DNA of 41,090 nt from Micromonospora arida (GTDB taxonomy: Bacteria; Actinomycetota; Actinomycetes; Mycobacteriales; Micromonosporaceae), in contig NZ_QGSY01000299.1 in NCBI RefSeq assembly GCF_003857035.1, forward strand, positions 1 through 41,090. The letters are read 5' to 3'. Positions 34,129-41,090 of the stretch are shown in pieces. The notes below the pieces were generated by a model, which saw nothing but the letters and a program-made list of their open reading frames with translations, did no database searches and was not told where the DNA came from. Numbering within the stretch: position 1 is the stretch's first letter; every line of letters starts with the position of its first letter. The translations under genes were made by a program, and so were the position numbers.

Positions 34129-35201
34129 CGGCCGGCCCCCGCCCCGACGGCGAGCAGCGGCACGACGAGCTCGACCGAAGCGCCCTGGTGGCCCGCCGCG
34201 CGCACCGCGAGGCGACCGCCGACGACGGCCGCGCGCTCAGCCATCGCGCGCAGGCCGGAGCCGTCGCGCACCGTCGCGAGGTCGAAGCCCACCCCGTCGT
34301 CGGTGACGGTCGCCCGCAGTTCGTGCGGGGTGATGTCGATGACCGCATGGATCACCCGAGCACCGGCGTGGGCCACCGCGTTGCGCAGCGCCTCGCGGAC
34401 GACCAGGAACACCTCGTCGAGCACCTCGGGCGGCACCCACGACTCGTCGCCGTTGATCTCGGTGTGCAGACGCGTCTCGCCCGTCTCGACCGTCGACAGG
34501 AAGTTGGCCAGCGCCTCGTCGAGTGACCCGAGCGGCTGAGAGAGCCGAAGGTCGGCGATGAGCACACGCAGATAGCCGACCGCGTCGTGGAGCGACTCCC
34601 GGGCGATGACCACCCGACGGTCCACGTCGTCGTGGCGTCGTTCCTGGGCGAGCTCGTGGGCCTCCAGGTTGCGGTACGCCGCGCTGAGACTGTGGCCCAG
34701 CCGGTCGTGCAGCTCGCGGGCGATCAGCGAACGCTCGGCGATCTGCGCCTGGTGGACCTCGTTCATCAGGCCGGCGGCATAGCGCGAACTCGCGTCGACC
34801 AGCCGGGTCAGTGTCGTACGGGTGAGCGCGTCGGCGACCAGCGCCAGGATCGCGCCCTGGTCGGGCCGGCCGACCAACTGCTCCAGCGCGTCGGCCAGCA
34901 CGATGTCGGCCAGCGCGACGACCGCGCGAAAGCACTCGCGTGGGTGAAGATCGACGTCCTCGGTGGACAGCGCCGGCGGCGGTGTCGACAGCGGGTCGGT
35001 CGCCTCACGACGAACCTCGGCCATCGTCTCCCGGAGCAGGCCATCGGCCTGCGCGGTGTAGTTGTCGACCAGGTCAGCGGCCCCTTCGAAGTCGTCACTC
35101 GCAGCGGCAAGACGCTGACGGTAGGCGGCAAGAATCGGTTGATGCCTGCGTTCGAGAACCTCGGCAGCGGTCCTCCGCAGCGCATCGTTTCCAACAACCA
35201 T
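34125..35201 (-). CDS. Soluble sensor histidine kinase (HisKA_3 type)
   Basis: 358 residues from ATG 35201. No membrane segment is visible, so it should be cytoplasmic. An N-terminal helical region of about 170 residues starts ALRRTAAEVLERRHQPILAA, loosely like RsbR N-terminal domains. The phosphorylation helix is SLIARELHDRLGHSLSAAYR, with the histidine in RELHD. The ATPase domain has REALRNAVAHAG and TDDGVGFD. It forms an operon with the response regulator at 33451-34128 and is divergent from the multicopper oxidase. The input is not predictable. Confidence 0.9.
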   Translation of the reverse strand: MVVGNDALRRTAAEVLERRHQPILAAYRQRLAAASDDFEGAADLVDNYTAQADGLLRETMAEVRREATDPLSTPPPALSTEDVDLHPRECFRAVVALADIVLADALEQLVGRPDQGAILALVADALTRTTLTRLVDASSRYAAGLMNEVHQAQIAERSLIARELHDRLGHSLSAAYRNLEAHELAQERRHDDVDRRVVIARESLHDAVGYLRVLIADLRLSQPLGSLDEALANFLSTVETGETRLHTEINGDESWVPPEVLDEVFLVVREALRNAVAHAGARVIHAVIDITPHELRATVTDDGVGFDLATVRDGSGLRAMAERAAVVGGRLAVRAAGHQGASVELVVPLLAVGAGAGR

Positions 35202-35408
35202 TGCGGATCCCCCGGTCTGTGCCCTATTGCTCCCCAGGTGCGGGCACGAACGGCTCTCCCCAGCGCCGCTGCCCGCCGTGTCGCCGACTCCCCCCGTCGT
35301 GGGCGACAAAGCACTCAGATCGGATCGGCCTTCTACGAGTTGTCACGGCCGACTACTCGCACGAGTCTACGGTCTCACCGTGCGTCGTTGGAAGCATCGA
35401 AGCTTAGC

Positions 35409-35428
35409 TTTTGGTAGTCACACCAAAA
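35409..35428. repeat. Inverted repeat in the kinase/multicopper oxidase divergent region
   Basis: TTTTGGT (35409-35415) and ACCAAAA (35422-35428) are separated by 6 bp, in an AT-richer stretch of the 332-bp intergenic region. The symmetry suggests an operator, possibly for one of the local regulators. The regulator is unknown. Confidence 0.45.
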
Positions 35429-35453
35429 CTTAAGGTGAAATCCACATTTGGCC

Positions 35454-35496
35454 GCGACCAGTTTTCGACGGCGCGTCGAGGGACCTCCCTGACAGT
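35454..35496 (+). promoter_or_regulatory. SARP-dependent promoter of the Tat multicopper oxidase
   Basis: Heptamers GCGACCA (35454-35460), TCGACGG (35465-35471) and TCGAGGG (35476-35482) are spaced exactly 11 bp, then 8 bp, then GACAGT (35491-35496), of form nAnnnT. The leader to the ATG is 37 nt. Confidence 0.6.
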
Positions 35497-35533
35497 TCAC
35501 CCGAGACCTCGACCACCAGGAGTGGAGCGACCA

Positions 35534-36997
35534 ATGGTGAGCAGACGCAACGTCATGAAGGCCGGTGCCACCGCGGGAGCAGCCGCGCTGGTCACGACCA
35601 CCGCGGCGGCAGCGGCCCGCGGTTCCACCCCGTCCGCGACACCGGCCCACGGCACCCACACCGGCCACGGGAAGACGGCACACGTCGCGGCCGTCGCCGC
35701 CCCGTTCGCTGTCCGGATGCCGATACCGCCCGTGCAGAAGCCCATCGCCTCGGTAGCCAACACCGACTTCTACGTCGTTTCCACACGTAAGGCTCAAGTG
35801 GAGATCCTGCCCGGGACGCGTACCGAAGTGTTGACCTATGACGGGCTTTTTCCCGGCCCGACGTTCCGGGTCAAGACGGGCCGGCTCGCGGTCATCGCCC
35901 ACAGCAACCACCTCGACATGCCGACCGCGGTGCACGTGCACGGAGGTCACACGCCGTCGAGCAGCGACGGGTTCCCGACCGACGTGCTGGACCCGGGAAA
36001 GAGCCGGATCTACAGCTATCCCAACAAGCAGCGGGCAGCCACGCTCTGGTACCACGACCATGCCCATCACATGGAGGCCGAGCACGTGTTCCGCGGGCTC
36101 GCCGGTTTCTTCCTGATCGACGACCCAGCCCAGGCCGAACTTCGGTTGCCCACCGGCAACTACGACATCCCGATCATGTTGCGCGACGCGCGGTTCGCCG
36201 ACGACGCGAGCCTGATCTTCGAACACGACGACTTCCAGTTCCGCAACACCATCCTCGTCAACGGCAAGCCGCAGCCCTACTTCCCGGTGGCCGCCCGCAA
36301 GTACCGGCTGCGCTTCGTCAACGCGTCCAACCTCCGCACGTTCACCCTGCGGCTCGGCAACGACGCCGAAGTCGCCCAGATCGCGAGTGACGGCGGGCTG
36401 CTCGCCGGACCGACGCCGATCCGCTCGTGGAGCCTGACGCCCGGCGAGCGGGTCGAGATCGTCGTCGACTTCGGCGCGTTCCCGGTCGGCAGCCAGGTCT
36501 TCCTCGACGACGCGGTGGCCGGACCGGTGCTGCGCTTCGACGTCAACCGGGCCGCCGCCGACACCAGCCGGGTGCCCGACCGGTTGAGCACCATCCCCGC
36601 GCTGCCGGCGGCCACGAAGGAGCGGGCGTTCACGCTCAACTTCAACCCGTCGACCGGCCAGTTCCTCATCAACGGGCAGCAGTTCGATGCCGAACGGGTC
36701 GACACCGAGATCAAACGCAACACGACCGAGGTGTGGACGGTGACGAACGGCGACACGCTCTTCGGCATCCCGCACAACTTCCACCCCCACCTGGTCCAGT
36801 TCCGGGTGCTGGCCCGCAACGGTCAGCCGCCGGCGCCGGGCGAGGCCGGGGTGAAGGACACCATCTCGGTGGGGCCGGGCGAGACGGTCCGACTCCAGGC
36901 GACATTCGGGCCATATCTTGGCCGATATGTCTACCATTGCCACATGATCGACCATTCCGCGAGTGGGATGATGGCACAGATGAAGATCGTTCCCTGA
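35534..36997 (+). CDS. Tat-exported multicopper oxidase
   Basis: 487 residues from ATG 35534; the frame upstream covers the promoter and is not coding. The N terminus MVSRRNVMKAGATAGAAAL is a twin-arginine signal. Copper ligands are visible in HVHGGH (134-139), LWYHDHAHHMEAEHV (HDH at 174-176), HNFHPHLVQF and YHCHMIDHSASGMM. The layout is that of three-cupredoxin oxidases such as phenoxazinone synthase, CotA and bilirubin oxidase. It would oxidise phenolic or aminophenolic substrates outside the membrane, where it could quinonise or couple the polyketide. The SARP-type promoter supports a cluster role. It is followed 19 bp later by the SRPBCC gene. Confidence 0.92.
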   Translation: MVSRRNVMKAGATAGAAALVTTTAAAAARGSTPSATPAHGTHTGHGKTAHVAAVAAPFAVRMPIPPVQKPIASVANTDFYVVSTRKAQVEILPGTRTEVLTYDGLFPGPTFRVKTGRLAVIAHSNHLDMPTAVHVHGGHTPSSSDGFPTDVLDPGKSRIYSYPNKQRAATLWYHDHAHHMEAEHVFRGLAGFFLIDDPAQAELRLPTGNYDIPIMLRDARFADDASLIFEHDDFQFRNTILVNGKPQPYFPVAARKYRLRFVNASNLRTFTLRLGNDAEVAQIASDGGLLAGPTPIRSWSLTPGERVEIVVDFGAFPVGSQVFLDDAVAGPVLRFDVNRAAADTSRVPDRLSTIPALPAATKERAFTLNFNPSTGQFLINGQQFDAERVDTEIKRNTTEVWTVTNGDTLFGIPHNFHPHLVQFRVLARNGQPPAPGEAGVKDTISVGPGETVRLQATFGPYLGRYVYHCHMIDHSASGMMAQMKIVP

Positions 36998-37016
36998 CCC
37001 CTGAGAAAGGTTTCTT

Positions 37017-37451
37017 GTGCCCTCGGCAGAGAAGACTGTGCAGATCGGACGGACTCCTGAGGTCGTCTTCGCCTTTCTCGCCCGTGGCGAGAACGACGCG
37101 CGCTGGCGTCCCAACGTGCTCGACGTCGCGCGCGTCTCCGGCGAGGGGGTCGGCGCTCGCTACAAACAGGGACTCAAAGGCCCCGGTGGGAGCCGCATCC
37201 CGGCCGATTACGAGGTGACCGGGTTCGAGCCGGGTCGACGTCTGGCGTTCCAGGCAACCGGCAGCGTCGTACGCACCCAGGGTGAATACACGCTCACCCC
37301 GGTCGACGGTGGCGGGACCCGGCTCACGCTGAAGTTGGCGTGGCAGCCGAGCGGGCTGTCGCGCTTCCTCGGCCCGGTCGTCGGCAAGACGTTCGAGGAG
37401 GAGATCGCCGCCCTCGACACCCTTCGCAACCTGCTCGAGAGCGAAGCCTGA
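37017..37451 (+). CDS. SRPBCC-family protein (polyketide cyclase/dehydrase-like)
   Basis: 144 residues from GTG 37017, after AGAAAGG. The fold pattern SAEKTVQIGRTPEVVFAFLARGENDARWRP, then GFEPGRRLAFQATGSVVRTQGEYTLTPVDGGGTRLTLKLAW and a long C-terminal helix, is SRPBCC. It lacks the diagnostic residues of TcmN-type aromatases, so it could be a ligand-binding or general hydrophobic-cavity protein. It is co-transcribed with the Tat multicopper oxidase and so probably belongs to the SARP regulon. No catalytic role can be assigned. Confidence 0.75.
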   Translation: MPSAEKTVQIGRTPEVVFAFLARGENDARWRPNVLDVARVSGEGVGARYKQGLKGPGGSRIPADYEVTGFEPGRRLAFQATGSVVRTQGEYTLTPVDGGGTRLTLKLAWQPSGLSRFLGPVVGKTFEEEIAALDTLRNLLESEA

Positions 37452-37507
37452 GCGCAGCGTGCAGCCGGTGGCGCCGACGGCAACCGCCGCCAGTGGATGT
37501 CACCCGC

Positions 37508-37535
37508 GGGCCCGGAGCCAGTTGGCTCCGGGCCC
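37508..37535. terminator. Bidirectional terminator at the right cluster border
   Basis: A 13-bp perfect stem (GGGCCCGGAGCCA, 37508-37520, complement at 37523-37535) with a 2-nt loop lies between the convergent SRPBCC and esterase genes. It marks the probable right boundary of the polyketide cluster. Confidence 0.82.
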
Positions 37536-37550
37536 TCATCCTGCCCCCGG

Positions 37551-38840
37551 TCAGGGGCTGGTGCAGGTGACGTTGCTGGGTGCGGTGGCACCGTTGCCCG
37601 TGGCGGTGAACCCGAAGGTGGTTGAGGCGCTCGGGCCAACTGTGCCGTTGTAGGCGGCGTTCTTGACGGTGACGCTGCCGGTGGTGCCCGTGTTGGTGCC
37701 GCTCCAGAGACTGCTGATGGCCTGACCACTGGCCAGGGTCAGGCCCACCGTCCAGCCGTTCAGCGGCGCGGTGGAGTTGTTGGCCACTGTCACCTCAGCC
37801 TGGAAGCCGCCGGGCCAGGTGTTGATCGTCCGGTAGGTGGCAGCGCAGGTGCCGGGCTCCCCGGTCGGCGGCGGGGTGGTCGGCGGCGGGTCGGTGGGCG
37901 GCGGGTCGGTCGGCGGTGGGGTCGTCGGAGGCGTGGTCGACTCGAACTGGCTGAAGAACCTCCAGATCTCGGCCGAGGTCCAGGTCCGCGAGTCGTTGGG
38001 GCTGCCCGACCCGTCCACCGGACTGGGGGTGTGGTCCCCGTCGAACGCCGCCCACTGCACCGGGTAGCCGGCCCGGCAACCCGAGTAGGCGGTGGTGATG
38101 TGGGTGAGGCTGCCCCGGCTCGGCTCACGCGGGCTCTGCGCGGTGCAGCCGTTGTTTCGCACGAACGTGTCGCGCAGTTGCCGACCCTGGGAAATGTTCA
38201 GCACGCTGTCGTAGATGCCGTGGATGCCGAAGTAGGCGACCGGCTGCGTGCCCCCGTTGCATCCGCTGAGGTTCGCACCGGAGATGACGGTGACCGCGCG
38301 GATGACCGTGGGCCGGGCACAGGCCACCGCGTAGCTCATCGCCCCGCCGTAGCTCCAGCCCAGTGCGAAGCGCTGCGTGGTGTCCACGCACAGGTCGTTC
38401 TCGATCTGCCCTGAGATGTCGTCGAAGAGGGTCAGGTCCCGACCGTTGGTGTTGGCCCAGCCGGCGTTGAGACCCTGCGGAGCAACGAAGATCGTGCTGT
38501 TGTTCGACAGCGGCTGGAGCCCGTAGTAACCGGCCGAGGTGACATTGTTGGCCGAGCCGTTCAACCAGTGGAAGCCGAAAATCAGCCGGTAGGGGCGGTT
38601 CCGGTCGTACCCGTCCGGGATCCGCAGGTTGTACGTACGACTCTGGCCGCTGCTCTGAATCGTCCGCGTCCCGCTGGCGAGTGTGGGGGCCTTGCCACAG
38701 CCGGCGGTCGCCGCGAGGGTGCCGTTGGTGGCGGCCACCGCCGTCGCACCGAGGCCGCCGCTCAACACGCCGCCGGTGGTGGCCGCGAGGAGAAGCGCCG
38801 CGGCCGCGATGGATGGGAGGAAGAACCTACGTCTCAGCAT
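37551..38840 (-). CDS. Secreted CE1/PHB-depolymerase-like esterase with C-terminal CBM2
   Basis: 429 residues from ATG 38840, 8 nt after AAGGAG; a start at 38870 would precede the signal peptide unnaturally. A signal peptide (about residues 1-36) is followed by an alpha/beta-hydrolase with nucleophile S163 in GWSYGGAMS, of the feruloyl/acetylxylan esterase and PHB-depolymerase group. A proline/threonine linker built of TPPPTDPPPTDPPP units follows. The C-terminal about 100 residues are a cellulose-binding CBM2 (CAATYRTINTWPGGFQAEVTVANN, LNGWTVGLTL). It should remove ester side groups from plant cell-wall polymers. Like the GH6 gene at the left edge it belongs to biomass degradation, not to the cluster. 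Confidence 0.9.
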   Translation of the reverse strand: MLRRRFFLPSIAAAALLLAATTGGVLSGGLGATAVAATNGTLAATAGCGKAPTLASGTRTIQSSGQSRTYNLRIPDGYDRNRPYRLIFGFHWLNGSANNVTSAGYYGLQPLSNNSTIFVAPQGLNAGWANTNGRDLTLFDDISGQIENDLCVDTTQRFALGWSYGGAMSYAVACARPTVIRAVTVISGANLSGCNGGTQPVAYFGIHGIYDSVLNISQGRQLRDTFVRNNGCTAQSPREPSRGSLTHITTAYSGCRAGYPVQWAAFDGDHTPSPVDGSGSPNDSRTWTSAEIWRFFSQFESTTPPTTPPPTDPPPTDPPPTTPPPTGEPGTCAATYRTINTWPGGFQAEVTVANNSTAPLNGWTVGLTLASGQAISSLWSGTNTGTTGSVTVKNAAYNGTVGPSASTTFGFTATGNGATAPSNVTCTSP

Positions 38841-39008
38841 TGCTGGGGCTCCTTGCCGTTCGGCGACCAACCATGGTCGCCTGGCATCGACGGGGGCCCG
38901 GACTGGTCACCGACCGCGAAGGCGGCGGGAGGGGTTGGCCCCTCGGCGCGTCTTCGCCGGCTGGCTCGGGTGACCGGGAGCGTGCCCTTCACTCCCGGGG
39001 AGAAGATA

Positions 39009-39028
39009 GCATGTTATCGATAACATGC
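39009..39028. promoter_or_regulatory. Perfect 20-bp palindrome, LacI-type operator candidate
   Basis: GCATGTTATCGATAACATGC is perfectly symmetric with a central CG, the usual form of LacI/GalR-family operators in actinomycetes. It lies 169 bp upstream of the esterase start and 24 bp after the siderophore decarboxylase stop. It is a striking AT-rich island. Control of the esterase by a sugar-responsive repressor is the simplest reading. Confidence 0.6.
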
Positions 39029-39051
39029 CGAGTCGATCCGGCCTCTCCGGC

Positions 39052-40197
39052 TCACGTCCCGAGCGGTCGGGCCGCCCACTCGGCGGCCACTTTGTGCAGG
39101 TCACCGGTGCGGAAGTGCGGGGGCTCGTGCAGCAGGAAGTCACGGTGGCTGATGTTCCAGGCGTACGCCCCGGCCATGGTGAAGGCCAGCACGTCGCCCA
39201 CGCCGATCGGCCCCGCGGTGGCCGAGCGGGACAGCACGTCCTTCGGGGTGCAGAGTTGCCCGACCACGGTGACCGGCCCGCCGTCGGTGCGGGGGCCGCC
39301 GGCACCGTGTCGCGGGTGCACGGTGAACGGCTGCGCGTGCCCCTTCGCCGCGGGAGTCCGCAGGTGGTGCGTCCCGCCGGCCACCACCACGAACCACTCG
39401 CCGTAGGAGCGCTTCACGTCGACGACCTCGGTGAGGTACGCCCCGCAGTAGGCGGTGACCGACCGGCCCGGCTCGATGCGCAGCCGCACACCCGGGTGCC
39501 TGTCGAGGACGTCCGCCAGGGCCCGGCCGTAGCCCTCCCAGTCGAACCGCGCGTCCGGGTCGGCGTAGTCGACGGTCATGCCGCCGCCGACGTCGACCTC
39601 GGCCGCGTCGACCTCGGCCGCAGCCCAGCCGACCACGGCGGCGGCGACGGTCGCGGCGAGCGGTGCGTCCAGTCCGCTGGCCAGGTGGGCGTGGATTCCG
39701 CGTACGTCGATGCCGGCCGGCGGACGCCGGGCGCAGGTGATCGCGTCGGCCGGGTCCATGCCGAACGGGCTGGGCCCACCGCCCATGACCAGGCTCGCGC
39801 CCGGCGCGTCGACCGGCAGGTTCACCCGCAGCAGCACCTGGGCCGACCGGCCCGCCGCGGTCGCCAGCGCGCCGAGCCGCGCCAGTTCGCTGGGCGACTC
39901 GACGTGGATGCGGTGCACCCCGGCGGCGAGAGCGGCGGCGAGGTCCTCATCGGTCTTTCCCGGCCCGGCGTACGCGGCCGGCGCCCGTCCCGGCAGGACC
40001 TCGGCCAGCCTGCGCAGCTCACCCCGGCTGGCAGCCTCGAACCCGTCGACGATCGGGGCGAGGGTTCGCAGCACACCGGCATCCGGGTTGGCCTTGACCG
40101 CGTAGAGCAGCTCGACCGGCCGGGGCAGCGCCGCCCGGATGGCTCGAGCCTGCCCGGCCAGCGCGTCGAGGTCGTGGACGTAGACCGGTCGGGTCAT
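39052..40197 (-). CDS. PLP-dependent decarboxylase (Orn/Lys/DAP type III fold) of a siderophore operon
   Basis: 381 residues. An alanine-racemase-like barrel carries PLP on K35 in YAVKANPDAG. GIHAHLASG and a glycine-rich DVGGGMTVDY bind phosphate. The C-terminal beta domain has GQLCTPKDVL and GAYAWN. It overlaps the siderophore synthetase stop by 4 bp. Decarboxylases of this family linked to NIS synthetases (for example SbnH of staphyloferrin B and AcsE of achromobactin, recalled) decarboxylate a citryl-amino-acid intermediate. A similar role is inferred here from the linkage. Confidence 0.88.
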   Translation of the reverse strand: MTRPVYVHDLDALAGQARAIRAALPRPVELLYAVKANPDAGVLRTLAPIVDGFEAASRGELRRLAEVLPGRAPAAYAGPGKTDEDLAAALAAGVHRIHVESPSELARLGALATAAGRSAQVLLRVNLPVDAPGASLVMGGGPSPFGMDPADAITCARRPPAGIDVRGIHAHLASGLDAPLAATVAAAVVGWAAAEVDAAEVDVGGGMTVDYADPDARFDWEGYGRALADVLDRHPGVRLRIEPGRSVTAYCGAYLTEVVDVKRSYGEWFVVVAGGTHHLRTPAAKGHAQPFTVHPRHGAGGPRTDGGPVTVVGQLCTPKDVLSRSATAGPIGVGDVLAFTMAGAYAWNISHRDFLLHEPPHFRTGDLHKVAAEWAARPLGT

Positions 40198-41090
40198 CGT
40201 GGCCCACCCATCGGGTTCGGCACCGGCACGAACGGTGCGGCCCGGTCGGCGTCACGCCGCCACCGGACCAGCAGGTTCGCCTTGGCCAGCAACGGCTCCC
40301 CGGTCAGCAGCGCGCGCAGCTCCGCCGGCTCACCGAGGTCGGCGGCCACCGCCTCGACGACGGCGCGCAGGTCCTGCCACAGCCGCCGTTCGATTCCCGG
40401 CCGGGCGTCGGCGAGGGCCCCGCTGATCCCACCGAGATGGTTGACGAACAGGCAGTAGACGATCCGGCGGTGGGCGGCCCGGGGACCGTAGCGGACCTGC
40501 GCCGGGACGCCGTCCGGCCAGGTGCTCCACCGATCGGCGTCCAGCTTCACCCCCTCCAGGTCGCGCAGCAGCATGCGTACCGGACGGCGATCCCGGTCGA
40601 GCACGACGACCACGTTCTGCAGGTGCGCCTCGTGCACGACACCGTGGCTGAGCCAGCTGCGCAGCACCGCCGGCACCAGCAGGCCGACGTACGCGCGCCA
40701 CCAGGCCACCGGATCCGGTGTCACCAGCGGCGTTGCGGCCAGGGCCGCCGCCAGCACCGGTGTGTCGCCGGGACGCAGGTGCGGGCGCAGACCGCCGCGC
40801 AGGATCGTTCCGTACGCCTCGTCCGGGCCGGGGACGTCGACCGTGCGGTAGGCGGGCTCGCCGAGCAGCCCCACCCCGTCCGGCAGCGGCACCCGGGCCA
40901 GCAGGTCGGTCAGCGCCACCGCGCCGGTGAGTTCGTAGCGGGCGTTCTTGCGCAGGCAGTTGGTGATCCGCACGTGCAGGCTGGTCTTCACGAACAGGTC
41001 GGCCTCGGGGGCGTAGAGGGTACGGACGCTCGCCGTGGGTCGTACCGGCACGCCGGCCGCACCCAGGTCGCGCAGCCGTGGGTGGGTGGG
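40194..41090 (-). CDS. NIS siderophore synthetase (IucA/IucC family), 5' end beyond the window
   Basis: The C-terminal about 298 residues of an IucA/IucC-type synthetase, reading through the right edge without a stop. Family features are HPRLRDLGAAGVPVRPTASVRTLY, FVKTSLHVRITNCLRKNARYELTG, SHGVVHEAHLQNVVVVLDRD and RDLEGVKLD, followed by a helical iron-reductase-like (FhuF C-terminal) region. These enzymes join citrate or dicarboxylate units to amines using ATP. It overlaps the decarboxylase by 4 bp. The GTG at 41051 is internal, not the start. The operon is a separate iron-acquisition locus. Confidence 0.9.
   Translation of the reverse strand, partial: PTHPRLRDLGAAGVPVRPTASVRTLYAPEADLFVKTSLHVRITNCLRKNARYELTGAVALTDLLARVPLPDGVGLLGEPAYRTVDVPGPDEAYGTILRGGLRPHLRPGDTPVLAAALAATPLVTPDPVAWWRAYVGLLVPAVLRSWLSHGVVHEAHLQNVVVVLDRDRRPVRMLLRDLEGVKLDADRWSTWPDGVPAQVRYGPRAAHRRIVYCLFVNHLGGISGALADARPGIERRLWQDLRAVVEAVAADLGEPAELRALLTGEPLLAKANLLVRWRRDADRAAPFVPVPNPMGGPR

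Noticed and set aside
37017..37451. SRPBCC gene as a second aromatase/cyclase
   Set aside because: It has the fold pattern but not the sequence signatures of TcmN-type aromatases, so a cyclase role is not claimed.
39009..39028. Terminator for the siderophore operon
   Set aside because: The palindrome has no loop and is AT-rich with a central CG, unlike the GC-rich looped terminators seen elsewhere in the window; an operator is more likely.

Overview
The window is GC-rich actinomycete DNA. Strong GC bias at third codon positions, Tat-exported oxidases, CBM2-type cellulose-degrading enzymes and a SARP-regulated type II polyketide cluster together suggest a Micromonosporaceae-like or other filamentous actinomycete. 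The species cannot be named from the sequence. No tRNA, rRNA, CRISPR array, insertion sequence or integrase was recognised.

Layout. The left edge holds a truncated secreted GH6 cellulase on the minus strand, with a near-perfect CebR-type operator upstream. Positions 1.2-37.5 kb hold an aromatic (type II) polyketide gene cluster: an AfsR-like regulator; adenosine kinase and S-adenosylhomocysteinase; a minus-strand operon of KS-alpha, CLF, O-methyltransferase, ABM oxygenase, FAD hydroxylase, TcmI-like cyclase, O-methyltransferase, cupin cyclase, ACP, aromatase, three acetyl-CoA carboxylase genes and a Tat-exported haem peroxidase; a SARP activator; metK; an orphan response regulator; a secreted ScyD/ScyE-like protein; a membrane multicopper oxidase; a two-component pair; a third O-methyltransferase divergent from a class III aminotransferase; an MFS exporter with a PadR regulator; a second two-component pair; and a Tat-exported multicopper oxidase with an SRPBCC protein. 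The right flank holds a secreted CE1-type esterase with CBM2, then the end of an NIS siderophore operon that runs off the window.

How it works together. No ketoreductase, P450, glycosyltransferase or deoxysugar gene is visible. The core set (KS/CLF/ACP, TcmN-type aromatase, TcmI-type and TcmJ-type cyclases, TcmH-type oxygenase, TcmG-type hydroxylase, three methyltransferases) predicts an unreduced, multiply hydroxylated and O-methylated polycyclic aromatic compound, tetracenomycin-like or pentangular. CLF gate residues suggest a chain longer than C16. The acc genes supply malonyl-CoA. MetK, AhcY and adenosine kinase supply SAM and remove its by-products. An aminotransferase, a Tat-exported peroxidase and two multicopper oxidases are additions to the tetracenomycin-type set and suggest amination and late oxidation, possibly oxidative coupling, outside the cytoplasm.

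The main new observation is regulatory. Seven promoters (KS-alpha, metK, ahcY, scyD/E-like, O-methyltransferase, aminotransferase, multicopper oxidase) carry three TC(G/C)A-type heptamers at exact 11-bp spacing, followed after exactly 8 bp by a hexamer of form nAnnnT. This is the classical SARP promoter architecture. It ties genes scattered over 30 kb and both strands into one regulon, and so gives a sequence-based definition of the cluster.
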